In this document: positions 27,401-43,413 of the stretch, piece after piece
Layout: the number at the start of each line of letters is the position of its first letter
Position numbering within the stretch: the first letter of the stretch is position 1
Assembly (NCBI RefSeq): GCF_021155765.1
Contig: NC_060110.1
Span: 24,760,001 to 24,824,000, forward strand
Length of the DNA: 64,000 nucleotides
From: Diprion similis
Taxonomy: Eukaryota > Arthropoda > Insecta > Hymenoptera > Diprionidae
Direction of reading: 5' to 3'
The notes under the pieces: generated by a model
What the model was told of the DNA's origin: nothing
What the model saw: the letters and a program-made list of their open reading frames with translations, nothing else
Database searches by the model: none
Made by a program: the position numbers and the translations under genes

Positions 27401-30400
27401 GGTGACATTTTTTTTTTTTTTTGAGAACCTTAGAACCAAATAATAAATACAAATTTCTCTGGAATTACTGAGCTGCATTAAAATGTTCTAATTTGTAGCG
27501 GCTAAGTGAAAGTTCATTTAACTAAAAATTTCAGTCGGTGATTATGTATGTATGTACGTCATTTTACCACGTCAAATTTTATTAGAATATTTCGGTGCTC
27601 CAGTTTATAAATTTTCAGTTCATTCGGCATAACAAAAATCAAATTTCCACCAGTGAATAAGTATAAATTTATGTTTATAATATAGTTTTTATAAACTCTG
27701 TTAGATCTAATACAGAGTTCGATGCAGTGTTAATTCAATTAGGTTGCCTACTGCATTATTTTGATGTTTTTCAGGTGGGTCTTATAGCGATAAACATCCT
27801 TGGAGAACCCTACGGCCAAGAATACTGTGGTCAAGGTGATGCTCCTTATAATCCGCACTACACTTCACCCTATGATGACCTCGCATTTGAAATGTACGTT
27901 GATCGTGAAGTGGCGAAAATTATCCGTCAAATGGAAATGAAAAAGCTGCAGGCGGCTGAAGGTAGCCCTGAATATACTTCAATCTTACAAATGGAATCAG
28001 TATAAATAATATTTTGAACCTACTTTACTTGCATTGTATACCTCAATTATTTCCTGATTATTTTAATTTTTTCACTCTTTCTGATCCATAGAAGAAAGAT
28101 TTGAATACGCGTCAAAGTTAAAAGTGGCTATGGAGAATCTAAGGAAAGCTGGGGAACGTCTTGGTAAATATGAATTGGAAAAGAAATATGCTATCGCACT
28201 GGAAGATTATGATAAGGCAAAGGCGAAAAAGGCTCAAGCTCAGCAATACAGACAGCAAGTCTATCAAAGTTTGGAAATTGAGGATTTACTCGAAGTTCAC
28301 GGTGTACGTAATCTTTTTGACAGTACAAGAAATTATGCAGACATCAATACACTGTCAAAAATAAAATCAGTAACATTTTTACACTAACTACCTAGCCACT
28401 GGAAAAAAATGACCAGTCCGTCACAGAAGGGAAGGAGCCAGTATCAGCTGACACAATCGGATCCGCCACGGCAGCTCTCGTAGTTGAAGACATTACTTCG
28501 CCACCAAGACTAGTCGTTCCGCCAAGCAGAGATGGTGCCCTGTCTCCTACCGGTCCTGCCCACCAACAACCACCGTCTCCGCTTCATCAAAAGCCTAGTA
28601 GTCCAGGTAAGAATGGAAAACAATGCCAAGATTCAACAAATAGAACCAATTAGTGAATCACCTATATGAAGACGAGCTTTCTTCTTTCTAAAATGTGAAG
28701 AATTTCGCAAGTAATCAGAAATATTAGTGATAACTTCACGCAGCTATAAATTCTTGGATAAGAACCCTTTCCACATTTTCTACTTTCTTTGGACACATTT
28801 TAGCATTTCTTGCTATAAAACAATTTCATATGACCAGAGGTGCTGGATCACCCAACAAGTGGTGTGTTAGAAAGAACAAACGGTTGCACCAAGGGTTCTC
28901 TCAGAAGGAAAACCAAGTCAGCTGGACCAATGCTTCGATCGAGCTACGAAGCTTACGAGGAACGAACTATACCTGCGCTGAGGCAGTGAGTATCCCAAAA
29001 ATAGTGTTGCTTATTAGAATTATTAAAATTAATACCTCCGTTTTCTAGCTCACACACAAACGAATTTACGAGAGAATGTCACTTGGACAGTACAGACAGC
29101 AGTGCGAAAGTAACGTCGAAACTTAATGACAGAGAGAAGAAACAGGCTGCTTTACCAATATCCGTCTTTGGAATGGAGATGGTAATTATCTTATCTTCAG
29201 TCGCATTTTTAACTGCTTGAAAATTTCTCAAATAAGAAGGCCTATTACAATCACGAATCCCATCATTTTGTTTAGGTTGAAAAATTTTATTCCAAGCAAT
29301 TTACTGATAAAGAAGAGGGACTAATGCAACTCAAAGAGGAGTTACGAACATTTGATTCTGAAGTGTCAAAAAATTCAGCAAACAAGACAGCAAGGGCGGC
29401 TATTTTGCTTCTGCACAGAGCGCTCAGAGACAAAGTTTTCAGTGTCTATAGTCTAGCAGCTCAGCTAATCAGGGTATTCTTCACTGAGTTCGCTGTGGGT
29501 CGGTAAGTCCACAGTATAAATTTATCGGCTACAAACTGTATTACGAGAATAGAGAAAAGTTCTTCACGTTGCTAGCTGGTGACACTCATCACTTTTTTGA
29601 GATTGCCATACCTTTATCCATACATTTGTCTTTTCTTACTTCAGAGTGTCATCAGCTGAAATTGCTCGCAGTGTAGATCGATTGCTCCCAGAGCTCCTGA
29701 CTAAATCAGGCGATACTACTCCAAGGATCCATAACATGGCTGTTCACACTATTCTCAGTATGGCAGATTGCAAGTGTGTCAGAGAGCTGCACATTATACC
29801 GGTCCATCTTAGCAGGCCTGTGAACAGTAGTACGCATCAAAGATTAGCACTGAGTAGACTAGAAATGGTCGAGCAGCTGATATTGAATCACGGAATATCC
29901 ACGGACAAACAGAGGTAAGGTGAGATTAAGTAAAGATTGAGATAAAATAGTTGCGATTATTGATAATAAGATAATTGGTAATCTTCAATTTAATTCATTC
30001 AGTGGTTTGACTTGCCGAACTTTGTCTGAGTTTGGCCTGTCTGGATTGCATCATCCAGCAGAAGCTGTAAGAAAAGTATCGGAAAGAATATTGGTTTTAG
30101 TTTATAAAGTCAATCCGAGGCTTGTCAGAAAGCAGCTACCACCAGACGATGATATCACTAGGAGGAACCTTCTTTACAGGCAATTATTCCACGAATTTGA
30201 TCTGGTCGATCTTCAGGTAACTACTTTCTGCATACACAATGTCATAAGGGTATAGGAAATCTGCAACATTTTTTTATGTATCAATTTACCAATTGAACGT
30301 ATTCGTTTTTTGATTTTTTCTTCGCAGAGAAAGAAAGATCTAGAAACTAGCCAGAAAACCACAACGCCAGTTCACACAAAGCTTGTAGAAAATAACGAAG

Positions 30401-31419
30401 CTAGCATTGCTAAATCTCCGCCAAGGTCTAGTCCCGTTGTTAGTACTAGTAGTTCTATCAGCATTACATCACCATCGGACAACAGCAGCGATCACAAAGG
30501 GGACAAGTTAGTAGTTTTTGTTAGTATACATAGTTCTGAGTTCTGCAGAATAGCAAATTAGTTACTTGGAATGTTTGTCACATGTTGCTTAATATAACAA
30601 AATGCTGCTGGAATTGGCAAAAAAAACTGATCCTTTAATTTTCAGGATGTGCATATTCTGTTTGTCGAAAGGTCAGGTATATTCAGAGGAAGGTTTGAAT
30701 ATACATTATTGGAGGACCTGTCCAATGTTGACGAGATGCGAGGCTTGTAAACAAGTTGTCGAAGTTTCGTATGTCAACCTACATTTACTAAGTGAGTAGA
30801 TACAGCATGTGTATGTAAAGTCTGTGAAAAAACTAAAAAAAAAAAAGATTGAAATTAGATAAATTGCATAACATGCGAATGATCAAAAAAATTTCTTTAC
30901 CAGATGAATGCGATATGAGAAATAATTACAGCAAATGTGATACTTGTAAACAAGCGGTACATATAGAAGATTTGAAGCGACATTCAAAAAGTGACAAATG
31001 TACTAGTAAGTATAATTACTCCATCAGATGTATGGGTTTAAGATAAAATTTTACGTGCGTACAATACACGATCTGCATGAATGCTTTTGCAGAGCCAATA
31101 GAAGGATGCGAAAGATGTCCACTATGTCAATTACATATTAATCGGAATAAATGGCGAGACCATCTCATGGGAGATCCACCCTGTACGAATAATCCGCGAA
31201 ATAAGACAAACAAAAGCTGTAAGTTGACGTTCAATACACTAGTTGAAGTGAAAGAAGAAAACTACAAATGACACATAAACTTATATTAATCACTCAAATT
31301 CATGTTTCAAAATTTCTAACAGTTAAGACTGGTCACTACTTTTTACAGGCTCGAAATCCCCATCGAATACGCAAAATATTGGCGGAAAATTGACGTCGCC
31401 AACTAGCAGGGATTACTAG
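24469..31419 (+). CDS. CEP104: Centrosomal protein of 104 kDa homologue (CEP104)
   Basis: Microtubule plus-end, centriole distal-end and ciliary-tip protein (family knowledge). Sixteen exons join in phase: 24469-24508, 25498-25662, 25871-26082, 27775-27961, 28092-28303, 28396-28606, 28838-28985, 29049-29181, 29276-29502, 29645-29914, 30003-30216, 30328-30506, 30646-30791, 30904-31005, 31093-31218, 31349-31419. They give 880 residues; vertebrate forms have about 925. The N-terminal jelly-roll is residues 1-139 (MPRKIGFTVVYATS; GPTVRGWQSGRRCGYPQELV; LAHQYLI). Residues about 190-272 form an alpha-helical coiled coil (GERLGKYELEKK). A helical TOG-type domain spans about 437-673. A Cys/His cluster at about 733-865 (MCIFC, CEAC, CDTC, CPLC with paired H..C) is the tandem zinc-finger array of the family. 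The start is fixed by the conserved PRKIGF opening. Confidence 0.95.
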
Positions 31420-32272
31420 TGTCAACCTTTGCCTCATGTATAGTAGTATATGAAGACTTTTCGAATTTTGTTTATTTTATAGTTTATGTATTTGTTATAG
31501 AATTTTAATATTTCTACACTATATTTGTACGTATACATTAAAATATCTCGTTTACAGTAGATCCCGTCCCGTATGTTGTACGTGCTATGTTATTTATTCT
31601 CACAGTTGGATGACAACGAAATCAGTCAGACCTTATGAATTTTCATTGTTGAGAACTGAGAGGTATGAAGCACAATGCTTTCCTGTTTGTTACGTAGAAT
31701 TTTAGTCCAAGATGAAATGACCAAATTGGCTATTTCATAAAATCTTAACTCGTCCAACCATAAACTTTTTATAACATTCCCACAGTTGTACGCACACAAT
31801 TATATATACGTACGTACCTTTACGCTTGTTCAAAATATTGTGAGCAGCAACACAAGCTGATTAATAATTCAAAAGGGTAATTTGTGCTCAAATGATATCA
31901 ATTAAGGATGAAACATTGTTTGTTAATATTGTAATACAGTTTCCTAAAAATTGTTCATAGAAAGTGAATAAGGAAAAAACCATTGTCATTATCAGCGATC
32001 GTCACGTAGTTTATTATTTCTAAAAAACACCCCATATATGAAATTCCGAACATTGTAGAAGTTTCTCCGCCTTATTCTTTATTATCCTATACTATCCTGC
32101 GTTCATTTAATTAAAAAAAAATTAAACGTTTAGAATATTTAGAAAGAAACGATATTGACTGTCAGGTTCATAAAAAACCGTCAAAATTAATTAATATTGA
32201 AACCTGGAATAATAGGCTTTTTCCCAATCAGCGTCTCATAGATAAAAGATTATGTATACACAAGATCGTTCG
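31420..32272. other. Convergent 3' interval between CEP104 and NSUN2
   Basis: AT-rich, 853 bp between the two stop codons. An ATTAAA polyadenylation-type hexamer on the plus strand at 31537 could serve CEP104; ATAATAAAG on the minus strand near 32080 could serve NSUN2. No coding sequence is seen. Confidence 0.5.
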
Positions 32273-35900
<3,628 letters not shown>

Positions 35901-36120
35901 TATGACTTGAAATTACTAAAATATGCGGTGACACGTGAAAAAGGAAACCGCGCGGACACGATCACAGCCACTGATCTCTATTAGTATAGAGATGTAATCA
36001 CAAATTTATTACCACGGCCGCTAATCGTGAATACGAGTGATGCGAGTCCCGACCATAGACTTATAGAGATAGACTGCGCCAAAGAACTGCCGCTCGGCCA
36101 TTGAGAACATGTCTCATCTC

Positions 36121-36134
36121 ACATGACGTCATGT
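36121..36134. promoter_or_regulatory. CRE/ATF-type palindrome
   Basis: A perfect 14-bp palindrome, ACATGACGTCATGT, with the full TGACGTCA core at 36124-36131. This is the consensus for CREB/ATF bZIP dimers. It sits midway between the NSUN2 and AGK start codons. A further half-site (GTGACGTC) lies about 40 bp to the right. Confidence 0.6.
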
Positions 36135-36186
36135 TAAAGTATTACGTTCGTGACACACTGATTCGTGACGTCTGTGAGGGGGCTAT

Positions 36187-36192
36187 CACGTG
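36187..36192. promoter_or_regulatory. E-box CACGTG
   Basis: CACGTG followed by AC (TCACGTGAC) is a class-B E-box of the type bound by Myc/Max, USF or MITF/TFE factors. It lies about 60 bp from the CRE palindrome in the shared promoter. Confidence 0.5.
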
Positions 36193-36363
36193 ACTTTGCT
36201 ACTGCACATCTCCGTTCATTAGAGATTAGAGCACACAGTCAGTAGCGTAACGTACAGCCTATAGTCAGTAGTGGTTTCGCCTGTGGCCAGCACAGACAGT
36301 GGCCAGGTTGTATACCTATATCTCTATGGTCCGGACCCTGAGACTGGCATTTAAACATAGATC

Positions 36364-38659
36364 ATGGCCCGAATTATTAAGTTTTTTAAAATTATAAGAA
36401 ATAATTGGAAAAAATCCACCTTCGCTCTAGCAGCCATATCGTATGGTGGGTCTTATGGCATAGAGTCTTATAAGTGAGTTCTTATTTCCTTGTCAAGCCT
36501 GAAGTTATTATCACTAAACAAACATAACCTTAGCGAATTAACCTCTTGACGCCTTTGAATTTAAAATTTCAGCAAGGAGCAGTTGATGCGAAGGTATTGC
36601 GAGGATGCGGTCAGATATGGAGATATGCCACTGCCGACCAATTTAAAACCGCGACATGTTACTGTCATTTTAAATCCAGCAGCTAACAAAAGGTATGTTC
36701 AAATTCTATGGTCATATGATTGGCGTGTGAGCGTCAAGATTATTTGATTACTACTCAAGTTTCACAGAAGTACTTTATATAAAATATTTTACTGACCCAG
36801 CAATGTATAAACCAATTGCTCTAGATTTCTGGAACTCATATGTAATCATTATTACTATTTAATGCTGTCGATTTAGAAAAGCAAAGGATTTGTTAGAAAA
36901 GTATTGCGCACCACTGCTACACCTCGCCGGAATAGCTGTAACGATCATTCAAACTGAGTCTGAGGGCCAAGCACGGAATATAGTTGAGCAATTGAATTCT
37001 CGAACAGATGCCATAGTTGTAGCAGGTGGCGATGGGTCATTGTCAGATGTTGTCACTGGGGTGATGCGAAGGTGCAACACTAATGTCGAGATAGTCAAGC
37101 AATGCCCAATTGGCATTTTACCTCTCGGGCAGACCAACAATGTCGCAAAATCACTGTTTAATGGGTACACAGATTTGCCACAGATACACGCTATGGCTGA
37201 AGCTACAATGGCTGTTGTCAGAGGCACTACTAAATTAGTTGACACTATCCAAATTGAGCCTCTTGAGGTAATTAATCACACTGATCATAGGTCACTTGGT
37301 GTTTGTTAATTTCTCATTTGACGAATTTTCCATTTTTTTTTATTGCTCATCAGAACTTGAAATCATATAAAATGTAAGTTTTTGCAGTTTAAATTTTAGA
37401 ACAATTGTTCTCAATCTTACAGCAAGATCCTGAGAATTTTATTAAACCAGTTTACGCAGTGGGCACTGTGGAATGGGGAGCATGGCGAGACGCACGTGCT
37501 AAAGCCAACAAATACTGGTACTGGGGATCACTTCGTAGGTAAACACCACAATTTTGGTGTATTGTAAATTTCATGATACGGCAAAAAGCTTATAAGATGA
37601 ATAAGTCACTTCAACTATGTATTGAATTGCACCAATCGCTAGAACTTTAGTTACAAGTAATCTGACTGCACTAACTCCACTAACACCTCTTATATTACAG
37701 ATATGCAACTTACGTATTCAATGGTTACAAAAATGATCTAACTTGGGATTGTAGCGCTGATTTACGATACTCAGAACCATGCAATGGATGCTCTCGTTGT
37801 CGCCACGACAGGCAGAATAGTCATTCATCCTCCAGTGATAGACGTTGGTGGCATTCATTCGTTCCAAGGAGGAGTCCATCTATTGGTAATATCGACAGCA
37901 GCCTTTCTCTAGAAGCATTCTCAGTGCCAATTAGATCTACATTTACAAAGTATGGTGAAAAATAAGTAATATTAAGTGTCATTCAGAATGGATATTCATC
38001 ATTCAATCTCTTTTTTAGAAATTGATTATAGTAAGGTACTGAATGAAAAATGTGGATCTCTTCACGAAATTCCAATAGTCACAACCGAGTTGAAAATGAT
38101 TACCAGTAATGTGGAGCCTTCAGCCACTCCTAGTGTGCCAGCTATTAAAGTGCATTTGGGTGAGTTGAAATAGACATTGCATAGCTAAACCTATTCAATC
38201 TTTAACATAACAAATCCAAAATATTCTAACAATCTTCGATCAACAGGTCCAGAAAAAGTGAGCTACTTAGACTTTGTTAAGGAAGGATGGAAGCGAGCAG
38301 ATGGTCACAAAACTGTGAACAAACAGACCATAGAGGCAAAGGATATTGAATTACGACCTCATGACACCGTTTTAAAACCAGTGAGTAAATATTTCCATCA
38401 TATTAATATGCTTCTCTTATGAATTTAAAAAATGGAAATTGAGAATTTTAACAACAATGTGAAGACATATATTGTATTATATATAGTTTAAACGCTGGAA
38501 TGTTGACATCAGTTACATATGAAATGTTTATTACAGGGACAAAACAAAATGTTTTCGATAGACAATGAAGAATTTGATTTGAAGCCAATCAAAGTTAAGT
38601 TACTACCAAAAAGTGTAACAATGTTTTGTGCACAGCCTATGAATAGTGCAGTAAGCTAG
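36364..38659 (+). CDS. AGK: Acylglycerol kinase, mitochondrial (AGK)
   Basis: Lipid kinase acting on mono- and diacylglycerol at the mitochondrial inner membrane, also a TIM22 carrier-translocase subunit in animals (family knowledge). Eight exons join in phase: 36364-36473, 36573-36692, 36877-37267, 37423-37538, 37701-37885, 38019-38159, 38247-38380, 38537-38659. They give 439 residues, against about 422 in human. The N-terminus MARIIKFFKIIRNNWKK is basic and followed by a hydrophobic stretch (STFALAAISYGGSYG), as expected for a mitochondrial membrane anchor. The DAGK catalytic domain shows VTVILNPAANKR and the nucleotide-binding AGGDGSLSDV, then GILPLGQTNNVAKSL. VGTVEWGAWRDARAKANKYWYWG is a strongly conserved AGK block. 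A Cys-rich insert (CNGCSRCRH) follows. No defect is seen. Confidence 0.95.
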
Positions 38660-38663
38660 TATA

Positions 38664-38669
38664 AATAAA
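38664..38669 (+). terminator. AATAAA polyadenylation signal, AGK
   Basis: A canonical hexamer only five bases after the AGK stop codon at 38659. If used, the 3' UTR would be about 25-35 bases. Other candidates exist further downstream, so use is uncertain. Confidence 0.45.
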
Positions 38670-39539
38670 GAGCAAACAGTAACTGTTGTCTTTTTCGTTT
38701 ATCCTTCGCGTTTGGTATTGATGATGGATCATTTCTCTCTGTGATTCTCTACAAGTTTGAAAAATTTTGATATATGTATTGTAGGAAAACTAAATATTAA
38801 TGTGAATGTTCTTTAAGTGACGTACGGTTTGATATGAGTGCAGACCGATTTTTGTTTTGAGTGCTATTTTCTACAATTTTATACTAGACTTTGAGAAAAA
38901 ATGTTATAATTACCTTCAATATACGTGGAAGAGAACACATTTGATTACATGTGAATATGGGGAAATGTCTCACAGGTTTTTGACTTTGCAACCGTGTTTT
39001 GTGGATACAGCTGCGATTCCATTTGGTATCAAGAAACAATTTATTTCTTGTATTTGAAATAATTTTTTCGTATAAAAAATAATGTATGACTATTTACAAC
39101 AACAAACCTAACAATTTCGTTGAACGGGCATTTTCATTACAATGTTTTTCATTTTAGGCATTGTAGAGTAGTCTTAAATGAGATTTTATGCCTATGTGTA
39201 TATTGATATGAATAGTACCTCCAAATTATTCTCGAAGTTCACAATATCCTACAAGTTAAAAGATTCGTACAAAATCAGCACAAACATACCGGTATTAGTG
39301 ATAGAAAAAATATTAGCTGCTAATATTATAATGGGTAAGAAATAAAATAGTGGTTCAACCTGAGTTTAAGCAGAGCATTATGATCAGGTCCAACAGATAC
39401 TTGATGTATCACGAAAAAAATTTTACGCAATAATACTGGCAATTTTGTACAAAAAAGCATTGGGTTAGAGCATTTCACTGTACTGTAATGTCCATGTTCT
39501 TATATTTCATTAAAGATGATCTCAGACCTGTCACTGGTT
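38670..39539. other. Convergent 3' interval between AGK and DTL
   Basis: AT-rich, non-coding; probably 3' UTRs of both genes. A minus-strand AATAAA (TTTATT on the plus strand) near 39039 could end DTL transcripts. No ORF with family resemblance is seen. Confidence 0.5.
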
Positions 39540-42500
39540 TCAGCTTAAAGCGTTTTTCGTTTCTATTTTCTGCTTCGCGTCATCGCATGGCACTGGCACA
39601 GATTGTGAAGAAATTAAATTGGCACTTGTAAAGGCAAGTTCCTTGTCGCATTCCTTGCCTGATACTCTGAAGAAATTAAGGAGGGAAGGTTCTTTAATTG
39701 TTTTCCGTGGCTCTGTTGACCGTGATCTTCCCGAGCGCCGTGCTGCCGTCGCGGTTGTTGCTTTGGGACTAGTCAATTCTCTTATACCAGTTTTCGATTT
39801 CTGTTCGAATTTTTCTTTACGTATTTTTGTTAACCAGTCAACGTTTTCCTTGTATTTTTGTGGGGATATTTGTAGCAAGTGCGGTGCAGTTCCGTCTATG
39901 ACGTAATTGGGCAGATTTAGAGTCGGAGAAAACGAAACTTCATTGTTAGTTCGATCGTTTATTGTAGACGAACTTGGTCCAGGTTCATCAGAGTCATAAT
40001 TTGCACTGAGTCTTCGCCCGCACTCGCTCGCTGAGCTGAATAGTCTTCGAGCTCCCCTGTTTTCTAAGTGCGGACGTTTCGCACTACCGCCTTCAAGATT
40101 TTCTTCAACCGGCGATAAAACTGATTTGAATTTACATCTTAGATCATCAGCTGTCATTTGTGAATATCGCCTCTTGGCCGATGTCGTCAGAGCCTTTTTT
40201 TCACAGGAGTTGTAACTTTCAACAGATTCAGTAGAACTTGGAGGACCTGAAGAAGGACCTGGAAGAAAATTCTTATTTATCGAACTGGCTTCTCCGACCC
40301 TAGTATTTACAATCGTTAATTTTATCGCTCCTTTGAAAAGTGGACAGATATCTTTAAATTGCCGAAAGTGTGCAATTTTTCTTGAATAAATCGAGCCTCT
40401 CGTTTACAATTTGAGCCAGAGATGAATAGACAGACGAAGTTAGACTAGCAAATGTGGTGAGATAACTGTTTGGTGTGGTGAAATTCATTTGTTGCGTTAT
40501 ATTATTCAGACATTTTTATAAATATTCACCAATAGTAGTATCAGATCCAGGAGTATGCTCTTGACAATGAACCCATTGGCGAGATAGAGTTGGCGTCGTT
40601 TCCAAGCCACCGACGAGATGACTCAGAGCATCTTCAATTGGTACTGGGTTCGCCTCTCCTTGTATTTCTATTTCTGAATTATCACCTTTATGTTCCAAAC
40701 CCACTCGCCATAATCTATGCCTGGAGTCGTCAGAACAAGTAACGATCTGTAACATAGATAAGTAAGTAGTGAACAAATTAACAATAATAGGAAGTTTTCA
40801 TTTTTAACAGATTAGAATTGTCAATTGCGTAAGCTATACTTTTGTTTCGCCGATGTTGCACCACGCAATGCAAGTCACTTCAGCGGTATGCCCTGAAAGT
40901 TTAACCAATGGGCGTCCTGGTCTGTTGGTATTCCAAATGTATGCCAATTCGTCACTAGATCCACTGGCAAGGTAACGGCCATCTGGGCTTAAGCAGGATT
41001 TGACATAAAAGGTTGAATTTTGATGTCCGTAGAATTCTGCAACTGTGATACACATAAGTGAGCTGTTGTTTCAGAACAGAGCAAGGTAATCCGTTTCACT
41101 GATTATGAGTTATCAATGCATATAACAGCAAGTGTATTACCTGGTTTGGGATTACATGTGCCTATGTTGTATGCATAGATAATGTTATCCATGCAACTGG
41201 CATACAGTATAATGCCTGCAGGGCAAACAAGTAACGATGTAAAACCGTTTCTTGAACCTCCACCAGTATATTGTAATATATTTTTTGCGACTGGGTCCCT
41301 TTTGTGCGACGAATAATTCTTTCGAAGGTCCCATACCTTTATGATTCTATGTATGAGAAAAATAAAACTATTATTAGATGTGAATCAGTTCCACTGGCTT
41401 TCAAACATAGGAATTTTCTTGAGTCAGAAATTGAAGCTGGATCAACAACGACTTAATCAGTAATAATGATGACTATTTTGCGTGCAATTTGGATAATATG
41501 AACAAATTGATCCAGGAAATGAATTACATGCATACCCGTCACCAGCAGCACAAGATATCAGTGTGAAATCATCCTGAAAAACAAGGCTGGTAATACTGTG
41601 GGTGCGCGAAGCTTGGGTATGTCTTCTTCGTGATTTTGTCCCGCCTGCAGACACCATGCTGTGCGAGTTGTATATACAGTTGTCCGGTTTGGGATAGTGT
41701 GTATGGTTTGCTCTGATATCCCATATCATAATGGCACCATCTCGAGCTCCGGTTGCAAAAACGGCTGTTTTGAAAACAAATATGATTTATCATAGAAGTA
41801 TGATGTCCTTAAACTGAATCAACATGAAATATAAACAGAATTTATTTTGCATTTTTTACTGGGAACAAATTTTCACTATTTTCTATAGATTGCAGCAAAC
41901 CTTTGTCTTGATGACGAAAAACTGCAGTTTTAACACTTCTTGTATGGGCTTGAAAGGACTCCATCTGTTTGATTTCTCCTTGTGATACGTCCCAGAGTTT
42001 GGATGTGTGGTCTCCGGATGCTGTGACCAGCTTCATTTCACCCGGCATCCAGGCAACATCAAAAATCGCATTGTAATGAGCCTACAGATATCACAAGTAG
42101 GTTTAAAAATAGAAACTGAAGTTTGTTTTTAATGATGTATCATTCAAATACAAACTTTACATTACCTGCATTCCCTCTAGTCTTTCGTTAAAATTTCCTT
42201 TGATGGCTGTGTTTTGAAAGGCTATTTTTCCATCTTCGTTAGCCAATGCAAGTACGTGCTCGTTATTACTTGCTGTGCTGAATTTGCATGCAAACACTGG
42301 TGGTTCTGGATTAAAATCTGGTGTATCAAGACTTGGAGATATCCCACAATATACGTCATCTTGGTAACATTTTAAGCGACGCAATGCGATGTCATAATCG
42401 CTTAAAGCTCCTGAAGAATTAAAATTATTAGTTTTTAAGCACTGAGATGTTCTATAGTAATTAAATATATTCTCTGTTGTCGGGAGTGTCATCTCTTGGA

Positions 42501-42833
42501 TAGGGATTGTCAAAACTAACATTGTCTAGTTTGGTTTTGGCACAATTAGTACCGACAAAGGCAAATGACCCTATGTGAGTCTGTAAGTAATGGGATAGTG
42601 AAATTGCAGATTTCATCAAATGACTTGCCAATCATAATGTTGAAATAGTACTAGTGAAGAGAATTGTTGAAAATTCTGATTAGGGATTGATCCCGACACA
42701 TGTCGCCGGAAAAAAGGTTATGATCGATTTTCGCAAGATTATGAATATTGTACAAAAAGTTATGACTGTACATTAGTTTCTATAGCTTACCAAAACCTTC
42801 CTCACGCCTCAGGACAGACGTCAGAATATTCAT
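39540..42833 (-). CDS. DTL: Denticleless homologue DTL/Cdt2, CRL4 ubiquitin ligase substrate receptor
   Basis: WD40 substrate receptor of Cul4-DDB1 that directs PCNA-coupled destruction of Cdt1 and other proteins in S phase (family knowledge). Eight exons join in phase: 42833-42791, 42410-42166, 42081-41901, 41764-41536, 41346-41141, 41042-40840, 40746-40530, 40258-39540. They give 680 residues. The start MNILTSVLRREEGF matches the family's short N-terminus. The propeller covers about residues 50-440: AIFDVAWMPGEMKLVTASGD, ATGARDGAIMIWDIR, GDGIIKVWDLRKNY, GHQNSTFYVKSCLSPDGRYL and SGSSDELAYIWNTNRPGRP. Two WDxR motifs, used for DDB1 contact in this class, are present. The C-terminal 240 residues are disordered, Ser/Arg/Lys rich, and hold a PIP-like motif (EPSLLNFF). 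It is shorter than human DTL (about 730), mainly in the tail. Confidence 0.95.
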
Positions 42834-43413
42834 TGTGCAGACGCACGAATAATACACAAAATATCAATGAATCCATATAAATGTTTACATCTTACGAGAA
42901 ACGCGGGAGATTCCGTTCCGTTCCTTTTGTCCAACCACCTCATCCGGTAAATCTCTATGGCTGTGTTCACTGTATTCTGTAAGTTGAGTTTCATCGCTTG
43001 CCGTGGAAGCAAACACTGGCCTGTCAATGCTTGTCAACGACTGGCTGCAAATAAATGTTTTTTGAAAAAATATGTCGGCACTGTTCGAAATTAATTATAT
43101 TATTTCTCCGTTCCAAACACCAGGTTTAATTTAGCACAGGATTAATGCCTTTTGACGAAATAATATGTTACTGCATAATGCAATTTCTTTGAAAGCAGAG
43201 ATCATCCCTGTTTGAAAGTGTGTTTTAGACAAAGACGACGAGTGTGTAGAATTTCACTGTTCCTAATGTTAACTTTATGTCAACAACGCCATAATATAAT
43301 TGAGGGGATGAGTGTTTGCTATCTAGTATGTAATTTGAAAATATAAGGGAAATTTATTTATATTTTTCAAAGCGATCTACGCCAGTTTTCTGTATTATTA
43401 TGTTATATATAAG
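42834..43413. promoter_or_regulatory. Shared upstream region of DTL and the uncharacterised gene
   Basis: 580 bp between two divergent start codons, so a bidirectional promoter is likely. A GCGGGAGA near 42902 is one base off the E2F consensus (GCGGGAAA), which would suit DTL as a replication gene, but a single imperfect match is weak. No TATA box is obvious. Confidence 0.45.

Larger units (their letters stand above)
35901..36363. promoter_or_regulatory. Bidirectional promoter region of NSUN2 and AGK
   Basis: Only 463 bp separate the two start codons, which point away from each other, so one shared promoter region is likely. It contains a CRE-like palindrome at 36121-36134 and an E-box CACGTG at 36187-36192. 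No TATA box stands out at a useful distance from either gene. Confidence 0.7.

Noticed and set aside
37886..37965. Read-through extension of the AGK exon at 37885 to a stop at 37965
   Set aside because: The donor at 37886 joins in phase to the exon at 38019, and the spliced form continues to the family's usual length.
42830..43027. Minus-strand open stretch just upstream of DTL
   Set aside because: It ends at the DTL start region, has no family resemblance and lies in the presumed promoter/5' UTR.
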